Notes: generated by a model not told the origin, from the sequence alone. A stretch of DNA of 33,668 bases from Actinomycetota bacterium (GCA_003140175.1 PLJD01000028.1:1-33668), one strand, 5' to 3'; shown: positions 24,618 through 32,493, numbered from the stretch's first letter. Made by a program: numbers and translations.

Positions 24618-25688
24618 TCATGCGGCGCGGCGTTGGTATTCGTTGACGAGACCACCAAGACGCGGTTGGCGGATCACCGCGCCCCTCGTGGCTTGAACTC
24701 GGCTGGTCGGCTCGGGTGGTGCGAGATCGAGGCCTCGATGGGGTCGGTGCCGGTTGTAGTGCTCGACGTATTCGTCCAGAACCGCTTGTAGGTGACGGCG
24801 ACCCTGGATCAGGGTCCAGTCGAGACACTCCTGGCGGACGGTGCGGACGGTGCGGACGGTGCGGACGAAGCGTTCGGCGAAGGCGTTCGCCTTGGGTGCA
24901 CGAACTGGCGTCCGGATCACCCGGATTCCCTCGGAGCGGAAGACCTCATCGAAGGCTGGCGTGAACTTGGTATCTCGGTCTCGGACGAGGAGCCGGGGCG
25001 CGCTGAGGTCGGTGGTCATGGTGAGGTTGCGGGCTTGCTGGGTCACCCAGGCCCCATTCGGCCTTGCGGTGACACCGGCGAGATGCACCCGGCGGCTCCC
25101 GAGCTCGATGAAGAACAACACGTACAGCCGACGCAGCCACAGCGTCTCGACCGTGAAGAAGTCACAGGCCAACGCACCGTGAGCTTGGGTCCGAAGGAAC
25201 ATCGACCAGTTCGGCCCGCCACGACGGGGCGCGGGGCCGAGTCCGGCCTGACGCAGCACCCGCTGCACCGTGCTGGCGGAGACCCGAATGCCGAGGTGGC
25301 GAAGCTCGCCGACGATCCGTAGATAGCCCCACCGTGGGTTCTCGCGTGCCAAGCGGAGCACCAGCTCCCGGATCTGGTCCCCTACGGGCGGGCGGCCCAG
25401 CTTGGGGTAGGTCCAGCGGCGACGCACCAGCTCGCGATGCCAACGCAGAAGCGTGGCCGGGGTGACCACAAACGCCGACCATCGCACCCGGGGAAGTAAA
25501 CCGGACAGCAACGCCAGCACCGCTCGATCCGCGGGCTCAAGGTCCAGTCGGCGTACCTGACGGCGCAGGACCTCAAGCTGGTGGCGCAAGACCGCGATCT
25601 CCACGTCTTTTGCGAGGCGGGAGCGGAAGCGGCCGCTCAGGACATCCAGGAACCGACGGGCAAGCAGGTACACGAACCGGCACAACAT
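24618..25688 (-). CDS. IS transposase, integrase (rve/DDE) core
   Basis: 356 residues from ATG 25688. The N-terminal helical region (IAVLRHQLEVLRRQVRRL) and helix-turn-helix (RWGYLRIVGELRHLGIRVSA, STVQRVLRQAGLG) precede an rve core with acidic residues in ACDFFTVET, LLVRDRDTKFTPAF and KANAFAERFVRT, consistent with a DDE catalytic triad. The end EHYNRHRPHRGLDLAPPEP is typical of IS3/IS481-type enzymes; I cannot decide the family. Its stop overlaps the left inverted repeat. Just after the catalytic Glu the sequence carries three consecutive TVR units encoded by a 9-bp tandem repeat, where one would be expected; this may be a natural expansion that weakens the enzyme. Confidence 0.9.
   Translation of the reverse strand: MLCRFVYLLARRFLDVLSGRFRSRLAKDVEIAVLRHQLEVLRRQVRRLDLEPADRAVLALLSGLLPRVRWSAFVVTPATLLRWHRELVRRRWTYPKLGRPPVGDQIRELVLRLARENPRWGYLRIVGELRHLGIRVSASTVQRVLRQAGLGPAPRRGGPNWSMFLRTQAHGALACDFFTVETLWLRRLYVLFFIELGSRRVHLAGVTARPNGAWVTQQARNLTMTTDLSAPRLLVRDRDTKFTPAFDEVFRSEGIRVIRTPVRAPKANAFAERFVRTVRTVRTVRQECLDWTLIQGRRHLQAVLDEYVEHYNRHRPHRGLDLAPPEPTSRVQATRGAVIRQPRLGGLVNEYQRRAA
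24841..24867. repeat. 9-bp tandem repeat, three copies, inside the transposase gene
   Basis: GTGCGGACG occurs three times in a row (24841-24849, 24850-24858, 24859-24867), with a partial copy before it. It stays in frame and encodes repeated Val-Arg-Thr next to the catalytic Glu. Confidence 0.9.
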
Positions 25689-25775
25689 CGCCCAACACTG
25701 CCCGACACCACCCGCGACCGACTAATGACACCCTTCAAGCGCGCTGACCTCTTCCACCGTCCGTTCGACTTACCG

Positions 25776-28700
25776 TCACTTCATCAGGCGGTACACTCGC
25801 TTTGCCGCGGAACGGAGTCGCCTCGCTATCCTTCCGGGTTGGCTGTTGGCAAGTTGGTGGTAGCGGTCCGCCAGCGGTTGGAGCCGGGCGATGTCGCGAG
25901 TGACTGCCGCATGGTGTGTGATGCTCGGCGCGCTTCGAGGGCGGATCGGCGACGGCTCGATAAAGCCCAGATGGGTGGTCAGATCGACCTCGCTGAGGAG
26001 GGGGTCGTCTTCACCCGAGACGAGCACCTGCTGGCCCGTGAGGCGATGGCGGGCCAGGAAGATTGAATCTAGCAGCGGAAAGGGAACAGCTTCGAGGTAG
26101 CCGAGGAGCTGCTCGTCGGGTCGTCGGACTTCATTCTCGGGAACGGTTCGGTATGTCGGGCCGTCACCCATGACCAACTCCGGGGCCCCCTTGTCCCCCG
26201 AAAGAGAGACGTGACCGAGTTCGTAGTCGAAGACGGAGTGCGTTGGTGGTGTGTCCCCGTGGCTGACCTTATACGAGATTCCCAGGTGATCGATGTACCT
26301 GCAGAGGACCCGGGTAAAGGCTGGATGCCAGTTTCCGGATCCGGGGGCACCGCGATTCGAAGCCGGCGCCGGTTCGGGCAGAAGAGGCGGTCTGAAAAAC
26401 CTCTGGTCCCGCTCCTTTCGCTCCGACTCGGAGAGGGCCTGTTGTCGGCCACCGGCGAGGCGTGCGACCGCCTTCTGGGGTCCGCGCTTCGATCCGAATT
26501 CCACTGCTCGTGATCGCGCGCGGGTGAGTGGCAGTTGCCGCCAGGAGATGGGCACAGGTGAGGCATCTGTCAGGGCAGCGCAGAGACTCGGCAGAGGGTC
26601 GGCATGGTCGACGGCGACACGGTGATCACCCACGAGATTCACCGGCCAGGCCACGGCAACTGTGATGTCCGACTGGGCCCGGTCGGGGCCAAGTGAAGTG
26701 AAGGCTGAAACGTCGACTCCGACGCTGACGAAGCCCATCGGTCCGGCTCCGCTCGTGAAGAGCCGCAGCGTCTTCTCGATCAGGGTGCAGTCGGAGAAGA
26801 GTTCGTCGACGCTTCCCCGAACCGCCATGATGTACTTTCCGCGGGCCAGGTCGAGCCCGGTGGCCACGGCAGCGCCGGGCGACTCGTCGTGCGTGGCCGC
26901 CACTCGCCGAACGCTCGGTCCTCGCGGGTCCCGCCACCACCACACGTCGTCGCGCAGGATGATCTCGGCGTCGATGCACGTCTGGGCGCGCAGGCCGAAG
27001 CGGAGGCGACGTCGAGCCTCATCGAGGTCCTCGATCGGGTCCGCGGCGATGATCGAGAGCGCTGGGGACCAGCGAGACTTGACCTCGTTGCGATGACTGT
27101 AGAGGGCAGGGTGCCTGGACTTCATGATGGTCGCAAATCTCGCGGCGTGATGTACGAGGTCGCTGCGGGTGAAGCCCGTCTTGCGGACCTCGAGGTACCG
27201 TCCCCGTGCGGGAGCGCCGCGTATGCCTCGCTCGGCCAGGGTGAGCACGAAGTCCCAGTCCTCATGGGCCCAGCGGAGGCCGTCGGCATAGCGGATACCG
27301 GCGTCGAAAAGCTCGCGATCGATCAAACATGAGGTATCGCAATAGTTGAATTCGAGCAGTGTGTCGAGGTTGTAATTCGGCGCTATGGCGTATTCGTTCC
27401 GCTGACCGAAGAAGTCCTGATTGGGATAGATGAACCCCACCCGCTCACCCGACTCCTGGAGTTGGAGCACGAGCGACGCAACGGCATCCCCAGAGAGACG
27501 ATTGTCGGCGTCGACGGGAAGGAGATAGCGCCCCTTGGCCTCATCGAGCCCCCTCTGACGGGCGGAGCTGGCGCCCACGTTCTCGGAGAGACGGATCACC
27601 TTGAGCCCCAATCGACCCGAGAGATCATCGAGCACGGCGCGGGTCAACTCGTCGCTCGACGCGTCATCCACGATGATGATCTCCACGTGGGGATAGGTCT
27701 GCGCGAGCACGGAATTGACGCATTCCGTGAGAAACCTGCCGTGCTCGTAGCACGGGATCACAACTGACACCAGCGGCTGGTCGCGGAGCGGCCGCGTGCG
27801 GAGGAGGAGCTGCTGATCGGGAAGGACAGGCTCCTGGTTTGTCGTCGTTGGACGTGCGCCGAGTAACTCATCGTAGAGCTCGACGTGCTCCCGGCCCATC
27901 TTCTCGAGGGAGAACCCATCGAGAACGCGCTGACGCGCCCGCTTACCAAGATCGCGGGTTAGCCCACGATCGTCCATCAGCCGCTCTAGAGCGCCGACGT
28001 AGGCGCCGACGTCGTCACGCGGATCGATTAGGACACCACCGTCGTCGCCGAGCAATTCAACATTTCCGGGGATCGCTGGCGCCACTGTCGGCACTGCCAT
28101 CGCCATGGCCTCGTAGAACACATATGGGATGCCCTCGAAGACACTCGTCATTAGCATGAGGTCGCAGCAGGCGTACCACGGCAGCGCTGTTTGGGTGCCG
28201 TGAAAGAGGACCTTGTCGCTGAGACTGGCCTGGCTCACGGCGGCGCGGACCTGGTCCTCGAGGGGTCCGTCCCCGAGCACGTGAATACGGAAGTCTCGGC
28301 CCCTGTTGCGCAGTTCTGTGGCGACCCGGACCATGAGCAGTGGGTCCTTCTGGTCGCATAGCCGTCCGCAGTACAGGATGTTGGCAACCCCCTCCGGGAC
28401 CTGAATCCGCTTGCGAACGTGGTCGGGAGCGAATGCCTCGGCGGCGTCGACGCCGGTGTAGATGACGTGGCACTTCGAGGTCGGAATGTCGTAGTCTTGG
28501 ATCGCCTTGCTGAGGTGCTCGCTTGTAAGAGAGAAGCCATCCACGAGGGAGCCGTAGCGCGTCGCCACGTGGCGGACATATCCGGAGCGGTCTGCTTCCT
28601 CGACGTGGAGTTGGACCACGACCGCAGGGCTGGGCGAGAGGCACTTCAGGTCGGGGATGATGTTGAACCCGAGCCGCGAGTTCATGATGTGCACAAGTTC

Positions 28701-28973
28701 GACCCCTCGATTCTGGACGAAATCGAGGATGAACTCCGGGAAAGCGTCGCCGAACATGAGATCCGGAAGCGCCCACACCTCGTCGGCGTAGAGGACCACC
28801 TCGTTGAGGCGGCGATTCGGTGACGGCTGAGTGGTGATCAGGGAAGGGGCGAACCGGGATCGGTCGATCCACCGGAACCAGTCGATGGTCCCGGTGTCGG
28901 TTCCGCCGAAGTCCACCCAGGGGGCGAGGTAGAGGAGCGGGATCCGTCCATCCACGCGCGCGCTCGTGATCAT
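25776..28973 (-). CDS. large three-domain glycosyltransferase GT4-GT2-degenerate GT2
   Basis: 1065 residues. Residues 10-375 are a GT4 GT-B enzyme (FGGTDTGTIDW, ILYCGRLCDQKDP at about 199, EX7E at Glu280 and Glu288). Residues 400-620 are a GT2 enzyme (VVIPCYEHGRFL, VDDASS with Asp436-437, DADN at 488-491, AHEDWD at 569-574). Residues 635-755 (SIIAADPIEDLDEARRRL, GLDLARGKYIMAVRGSVDEL) resemble another GT2 N-terminal half but lack the acidic DDxS and DxD residues. The last 300 residues (SYKVSHGDTPPTHSVFDYELG, then a basic helix ending RIARRLRSAAKRVYRLMK) are unrecognised. The start overlaps the methyltransferase stop (ATGA), so they are co-translated. It probably extends a surface glycan; the final basic helix suggests membrane binding. 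Its base composition is less GC-rich than that of resident genes. Confidence 0.9.
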   Translation of the reverse strand: MITSARVDGRIPLLYLAPWVDFGGTDTGTIDWFRWIDRSRFAPSLITTQPSPNRRLNEVVLYADEVWALPDLMFGDAFPEFILDFVQNRGVELVHIMNSRLGFNIIPDLKCLSPSPAVVVQLHVEEADRSGYVRHVATRYGSLVDGFSLTSEHLSKAIQDYDIPTSKCHVIYTGVDAAEAFAPDHVRKRIQVPEGVANILYCGRLCDQKDPLLMVRVATELRNRGRDFRIHVLGDGPLEDQVRAAVSQASLSDKVLFHGTQTALPWYACCDLMLMTSVFEGIPYVFYEAMAMAVPTVAPAIPGNVELLGDDGGVLIDPRDDVGAYVGALERLMDDRGLTRDLGKRARQRVLDGFSLEKMGREHVELYDELLGARPTTTNQEPVLPDQQLLLRTRPLRDQPLVSVVIPCYEHGRFLTECVNSVLAQTYPHVEIIIVDDASSDELTRAVLDDLSGRLGLKVIRLSENVGASSARQRGLDEAKGRYLLPVDADNRLSGDAVASLVLQLQESGERVGFIYPNQDFFGQRNEYAIAPNYNLDTLLEFNYCDTSCLIDRELFDAGIRYADGLRWAHEDWDFVLTLAERGIRGAPARGRYLEVRKTGFTRSDLVHHAARFATIMKSRHPALYSHRNEVKSRWSPALSIIAADPIEDLDEARRRLRFGLRAQTCIDAEIILRDDVWWWRDPRGPSVRRVAATHDESPGAAVATGLDLARGKYIMAVRGSVDELFSDCTLIEKTLRLFTSGAGPMGFVSVGVDVSAFTSLGPDRAQSDITVAVAWPVNLVGDHRVAVDHADPLPSLCAALTDASPVPISWRQLPLTRARSRAVEFGSKRGPQKAVARLAGGRQQALSESERKERDQRFFRPPLLPEPAPASNRGAPGSGNWHPAFTRVLCRYIDHLGISYKVSHGDTPPTHSVFDYELGHVSLSGDKGAPELVMGDGPTYRTVPENEVRRPDEQLLGYLEAVPFPLLDSIFLARHRLTGQQVLVSGEDDPLLSEVDLTTHLGFIEPSPIRPRSAPSITHHAAVTRDIARLQPLADRYHQLANSQPGRIARRLRSAAKRVYRLMK

Positions 28974-29623
28974 ACGGCCCGGCTGGCCTCCTCGTGAGCT
29001 GCTACCGCCCCCCGGCGGCCCACCGCGCTGTATCCCAGCGGCATGAGGTGCAAGAGATCAAGGGGAGCAAGCGCCGCCACCGAATCGGAAAGCCGCTCCA
29101 GGGCCTGCTGGGCCTTCTCTCGTCCCAGGTCTCGCTGATCCCCGGCGCGGCCCATTGCCCAGCCGGCGTTCCTCATCAACTGGGCGATCGTGGTGAAGCA
29201 GTCGTTCCGAGGCTCGACCTTGACGTCCCCGAGGCCGGCCTGCTCGAGAAGGAGTCGCAGCAATGGGGGAGTGTAGCGGTAGTAGTCGTTGGGAAGCTCG
29301 TGGAGTTCCCAGATCAATGGAACGGTTAGGTACAAAGTGCCGTCCATGCGAAGGATGCGGTGAACATCGCGGAGCACCGCTCGCGGGTCCGGGACGTGCT
29401 CTAGAATCTGAGTCAATAGGGCAGCGTCGACGCTCTCATCAGGCAGAGCAATGTGGTCGGCGGAGGAGACAAGATCCGCGGCGAAGGCGCCGCTGTGGAC
29501 CGACTGGCCCCAGTCGATAGCGAGATACTCGCAGTGGTCGAAGAACTCGCGATACGGGCTGTCACCAGCGCCGATGTCGGCGACCCTAGCGCCGGCGGGC
29601 AAACCCCTCGCCGCGTTGCGCAC
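28970..29623 (-). CDS. SAM-dependent methyltransferase (class I, Methyltransf_11-like)
   Basis: 217 residues from GTG 29623. Motif I is VADIGAGDSPYREFF, followed by YLAIDWG, the post-motif ADHIALPDESVDAALLTQILEHVPDPRAVLRDVHRIL and LYLTVPLIWELHELPNDYYRYT, typical of the Methyltransf_11 group found in glycan and O-antigen clusters. Coding sequence clearly continues upstream of 29623 in the same frame (SERLRQFVEEAPYERRTILEF) up to a TGA at 29705-29707 without a good start codon. An ATG at 29708 overlapping that TGA would give MSSGPW and join this frame if one base in the CCCC run at 29689-29692 were removed. The real gene is thus probably 28970-29708 with an indel. It overlaps the glycosyltransferase start by four bases. 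Confidence 0.87.
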   Translation of the reverse strand: MRNAARGLPAGARVADIGAGDSPYREFFDHCEYLAIDWGQSVHSGAFAADLVSSADHIALPDESVDAALLTQILEHVPDPRAVLRDVHRILRMDGTLYLTVPLIWELHELPNDYYRYTPPLLRLLLEQAGLGDVKVEPRNDCFTTIAQLMRNAGWAMGRAGDQRDLGREKAQQALERLSDSVAALAPLDLLHLMPLGYSAVGRRGAVAAHEEASRAV

Positions 29624-29704
29624 AAACTCAAGGATGGTTCGGCGCTCGTACGGGGCCTCCTCGACGAACTGACGCAGTCGCTCCGAGACCCCAAGGACCG
29701 CTGC

Positions 29705-30583
29705 TCATGCCAGTAACTGGCTACCGCGGACGGGATCGAGATGGGGCGCCGGATCGACGCCCGTGGCTCGAAAGTATCCGTTGACCACCGGAAACTCTCC
29801 GGCGGGCCCTGGCCACTCGCCGAAGCTATAGGCAACCCGAAAGCCGGTGACCTCGAGCATCCATCTCATCGCGAGGCGGCCGGGCACGAACCACCAAGTC
29901 TCATCCCCAAAGTAACTCCCGGGGATGAATCGCACGTACTCTGATTGCTCCGGCTCCCCAAGCATCATCGAGCCGAAAAGCAGCTCGCCGTCGGGCGCAA
30001 GCATCGACCGAAGTCGCATCAGCAGCCCCATCGGATTTGGCTCGTGATAGAAGACGCCGTTGCAGTGGATGAGATCGAATGTGCCGTACTTTTCGTTGGT
30101 CAGGCACTCCCATCCGATGTTCTCGAATTGCACGCCGGAGTGATAGAGCGACTCAAGAAAGACAGCCTGATGGTGGTATCCGAACGGCTCACAGGCCACA
30201 ATCTCCTGGGCGCCACGGAGGGCGAACATGAAGGGGTCGTAGCCAGCGTTGCTGCCGACATCGAGCACTCGCTTACCAGCAAGGCTTTTCGATACTTCCG
30301 CGCCCAGGCCGATCCATCGGTGATCGCAACGCCATGTTCCGCCGATGATCAGATCCCCGCCGAGGTAGAAGGGTCCTTGAAGCCAGGGGTCGAGCTCGGC
30401 GGCTCGGTCGACGAACTCAGCCCGGCGTTCGGGTGTGAAACTCGGCTCACAATCCTTGCTGAAGCGCGTGACCGTGTCGGGGGGGACGTCCACGGCTTCG
30501 GGACGCCCGACGCCCAGCTGCTTCCTGACCGCGTCGCGAATCGACTCGAGGCTCTCCTCGATGGCGCTCTTCCCGACAGCCAT
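29705..30583 (-). CDS. SAM-dependent methyltransferase, CmoB/DUF1698-like, paralogue 2
   Basis: 292 residues from ATG 30583 (MAVGKSAIEESLESIRD); the frame is open to 30784, but the leader hairpin and the start of recognisable helical sequence favour 30583. Motif I is GKRVLDVGSNAGYDPFMF, then IVACEPFGYH, and motif IV DLIHCNGVFYHEPNPMGLLMRLR. This organisation, with about 100 residues before the SAM domain, is like CmoB/DUF1698 proteins. It shares the C-x-GV-x-YH-x-PNP signature and the later WW(W)F stretch with the methyltransferase at 21439. It is the first gene of a three-gene operon with the next methyltransferase and the large glycosyltransferase. O-methylation of sugar residues during glycan assembly is the likeliest role, by context only. 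Confidence 0.87.
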   Translation of the reverse strand: MAVGKSAIEESLESIRDAVRKQLGVGRPEAVDVPPDTVTRFSKDCEPSFTPERRAEFVDRAAELDPWLQGPFYLGGDLIIGGTWRCDHRWIGLGAEVSKSLAGKRVLDVGSNAGYDPFMFALRGAQEIVACEPFGYHHQAVFLESLYHSGVQFENIGWECLTNEKYGTFDLIHCNGVFYHEPNPMGLLMRLRSMLAPDGELLFGSMMLGEPEQSEYVRFIPGSYFGDETWWFVPGRLAMRWMLEVTGFRVAYSFGEWPGPAGEFPVVNGYFRATGVDPAPHLDPVRGSQLLA

Positions 30584-30602
30584 CGAATGTCCGTCCCTCT
30601 GG

Positions 30603-30624
30603 GAGCCTTCCACCTGAAAGGCTC
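30603..30624. promoter_or_regulatory. 7-bp stem hairpin in the leader of the methyltransferase-glycosyltransferase operon
   Basis: GAGCCTT (30603-30609) pairs with AAGGCTC (30618-30624) around 8 bases, starting 20 bases upstream of the ATG at 30583. It could be an operator or an RNA leader hairpin. No T-tract follows on either strand. Confidence 0.35.
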
Positions 30625-30664
30625 TCAAACCCCAACAAAGAGTACCAGATGGGGCGAGGACGCC

Positions 30665-30832
30665 GTGTCCGCACCAGGTGCGGGCGCCGTGGATGGTGTC
30701 GACGAGACCTTCGTCGTGTTCTCGGGGCGAATCTTCCGCTACCGCCGAGGAGACCAGACGGCGCGCACTGCGGTCGAGGCACACGCCCGGTCGGTGGGCG
30801 TCCCCGAGTCCGAGCTCGATTGGCCCGTGTGA
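30665..30832 (+). CDS. unrecognised 55-codon frame, possible gene remnant
   Basis: Starts at GTG 30665 and reads GAVDGVDETFVVFSGRIF, RYRRGDQTARTAVEAHA, VGVPESELDWPV, stop at 30832. The balanced composition (Asp, Glu, Val, aromatics) is more protein-like than chance frames nearby. I do not recognise it. It lies between the methyltransferase operon and the left end of the IS3 element, 33 bases from the inverted repeat. It may be the end of a gene broken when the island formed. Confidence 0.35.
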   Translation: MSAPGAGAVDGVDETFVVFSGRIFRYRRGDQTARTAVEAHARSVGVPESELDWPV

Positions 30833-30903
30833 GGGGATCCGGTGCCTGAGCGCCGGTCACGTGGATGTGGCCTCCGGTTTGACGGACAGGTTGGGTGTGT
30901 TGA

Positions 30904-31789
30904 TCATGCCGCCTGACGGTCGGCGTCGTGGTGGATGGCTTCGTATTCGGTGGGGCTGAGATAGCCGAGCGAGCTGTGCAGCCGGCGGGGGTTGAACCAG
31001 CCTTCGATGTATTCGAAGATGGCCCGGCGTAGGCCGGCTCTGGTCGGCCAGGCTTGCGTGTCGATGAGTTCGCGTTTGATGGTGGCGAAGAACGACTCCG
31101 CGACCGCGTTGTCCCAGCATTCACCTTTGGCGTCCACGGAGAGCACGACGTAGTGCTGGCGAGCGAGCCGGGCGTAGTCGGTGCTGGTGTATTGACATCC
31201 CCGGTCCGAATGAAAGACCAGCCCCGCCGTTGGTCTGCGCTGGGTGAAGGCCATCTCGAGGGCGTCACTGACGAGCTCGGTGCGTAGATGATCGGCCAGC
31301 GCCCAGCCGACAACTCGACGCGACGCGAGGTCGATCACCGTGGCGAGGTACGACCAGCCCTCCCACGTCGAGACGTAGGTGATGTCACCGACGTAACGGC
31401 GATCGATCTCGGGGCCGGGACCGAAGTCCCGGGCGATGAGGTCCCTCGCTGCCGCCGCGGCCGGGTCTGGGATCGTGGTCTTGCGCCAGCGCTTCTTGCA
31501 GCGGCCCTCCAGGTCCGCGCTGGCCATGAGTTTCGCCACCCGCCGCTTCCCAGCGTGGACTCCCTGCCGGCGAAGCGCGGCGCACCCGAGGCGACCCATA
31601 GGTCCCTTTGGACTCGGCGTGGATCACCCGGATCCGTTCGTTCAACGCGGCGTCGCTGACCTGCCGGGCCGACGGGATCCCGTTCAGTCGCTCATAGAAG
31701 GCGGCACGGGAGACCTCCAGCAGGCGACACGCACGCGTGGTGCTGCGGCCTGTGACCTTCTCCGCCTCGATGAACGGATACACGCTCAC
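30904..31789 (-). pseudogene. IS3 OrfB transposase (rve core) with internal frameshift
   Basis: GTG at 31789 overlaps the OrfA stop (GTGA). The first frame reads SVYPFIEAEKVTGRSTTRAC, RLLEVSRAAFYERL and ESKGTYGSPRV, then loses homology near 31600. The normal continuation AALRRQGVHAGKRRVAKLM appears in another frame (30904-31599) and runs through the full catalytic core: RRYVGDITYVSTWEGW (Asp), GLVFHSDRGCQYTS (Asp), CWDNAVAESFFATIKREL (Glu). About two bases are missing just after GSPRV. All three catalytic residues survive, so the lesion is either recent or an assembly error. Confidence 0.88.
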
Positions 31790-32103
31790 CGGGTCTCCGT
31801 GGCGAAGAAAGCTGTTGCCCGCTTGAGGACCTCAAGATCCTCACGCAGACTGCGGTTCTCACGCCGCAACCGAGCCAGCTCGGCCCGCTCGTCACTCGTC
31901 AAGCCGGGGCGTTTCCCAGCATCGGTCTCGGCCTGGTGCACCCAGGTCCGCACCGCCGTCTCGGTCAGATCGAAGTCCCGAGCCACCTGGCCGACCGACC
32001 GATCACCGCGCAAGCAGCACTCGACGATCTCAGCCTTGAACTCCGGGGTGAACGACCGACGCGGACGCGGCTTCTTCCGCTCCATGGTCTCCATAATGGA
32101 CAT
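31786..32103 (-). CDS. IS3 OrfA, helix-turn-helix DNA-binding protein
   Basis: 105 residues from ATG 32103. It has a basic start (KKPRPRRSFTPEFKAEIV), a helix-turn-helix of the HTH_Tnp_1 type (GQVARDFDLTETAVRTWVHQ) and a C-terminal leucine-zipper-like helix (ELARLRRENRSLREDLEVLKRA). It ends FFATETR. In IS3 elements this subunit binds the inverted repeats and is made alone or fused to OrfB by frameshifting. Here OrfB begins by a GTGA overlap. Confidence 0.92.
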   Translation of the reverse strand: MSIMETMERKKPRPRRSFTPEFKAEIVECCLRGDRSVGQVARDFDLTETAVRTWVHQAETDAGKRPGLTSDERAELARLRRENRSLREDLEVLKRATAFFATETR

Positions 32104-32132
32104 CCTCTCCGGGGCAATGCCCCCGATCGCGG

Positions 32133-32265
32133 ATGTCCGTCAAACCGGAGGAAGGCCACAACCTGCCCCCCGTCGAATTCGAAGCCGCCTACTACCGTCA
32201 CGACCCCAAGGCCATCGCGGCCTGAACCCAACCGTCCGAGCCTCCATCAAACCCGGGGCGGTTCA
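32133..32265 (+). pseudogene. 3' end of a second IS3-family element (OrfB tail and right inverted repeat)
   Basis: Plus-strand codons give NLPPVEFEAAYYRHDPKAIAA and a stop at 32223-32225, the typical end of an IS3 OrfB (PxEFEAxYYR). Directly after comes TGAACCCAACCGTCC, running to GGGGCGGTTCA at 32265, which resembles the terminal repeat common in IS3 elements of actinobacteria. The rest of the element is absent from this side; the complete IS3 copy abuts it on the left, so a deletion or nested insertion removed the remainder. Confidence 0.65.
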
Positions 32266-32266
32266 T

Positions 32267-32409
32267 CGCATAGCGAATGGCTCATCAAGCGGGGTCCGGT
32301 CAAGATCAAGGTCGGCGCGGACGGCAAATTCCAGGTCAACAACACCGGCGGCAACCCCGCCGCCGAGTCGGTCAACATCATCGCCGACATCGTCGGCTAC
32401 TACCAATAG
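32267..32409 (+). pseudogene. C-terminal stub of a secreted VVGYY-type surface protein
   Basis: The frame immediately right of the IS3 remnant reads GPVKIKVGADGKFQVNNTGG, PAAESVNIIADIVGYYQ and stops at 32409. The ending resembles large secreted actinobacterial proteins whose repeats end in VxxVKVGxxGKVxxxN...HVIADVVGYY. There is no start codon context and no signal peptide; the N-terminal bulk is missing, presumably displaced by the insertion sequence at 32265. Confidence 0.65.
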
Positions 32410-32493
32410 ACCAATAGAGAGGACGGTCCCCGCACCGGTTCCTCGGCGACAGATGCGGCCTGTGGAAAACGCCACCACACCGCCGGTTCTCTG

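Larger units (their letters stand above)
24598..25737. mobile_element. complete insertion sequence of about 1.14 kb with 22-bp inverted repeats
   Basis: The left end 24598-24619 and right end 25716-25737 are perfect 22-bp inverted repeats; each begins TGAAGGGTGTCATTAGTCGG when read inward. They enclose a single integrase-type transposase gene on the minus strand. I found no clear target duplication directly outside the repeats. It lies between the two convergent glycosyltransferase genes and has inactivated nothing visible. Confidence 0.9.
30866..32160. mobile_element. IS3-family insertion sequence, transposase frameshifted
   Basis: The left end 30866-30888 reads TGTGGCC then TCCGGTTTGACGGACA. 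The right end 32134-32160, reverse-complemented, reads TGTGGCC, four extra bases, then the same 16 bases. TG...CA termini, an OrfA/OrfB gene pair and a size of 1.3 kb fit IS3. The 4-base gap between the ends and the absence of a clear target duplication suggest an aged copy. OrfB is broken, so the element is not autonomous. Confidence 0.85.

Noticed and set aside
24839..24867. Short tandem repeats as a possible CRISPR or origin iteron
   Set aside because: Only 9-bp in-frame repeats inside a transposase gene, with no spacers.
24590..25745. Target-site duplication around the complete insertion sequence
   Set aside because: Flanking bases on the two sides do not match in direct orientation beyond chance.
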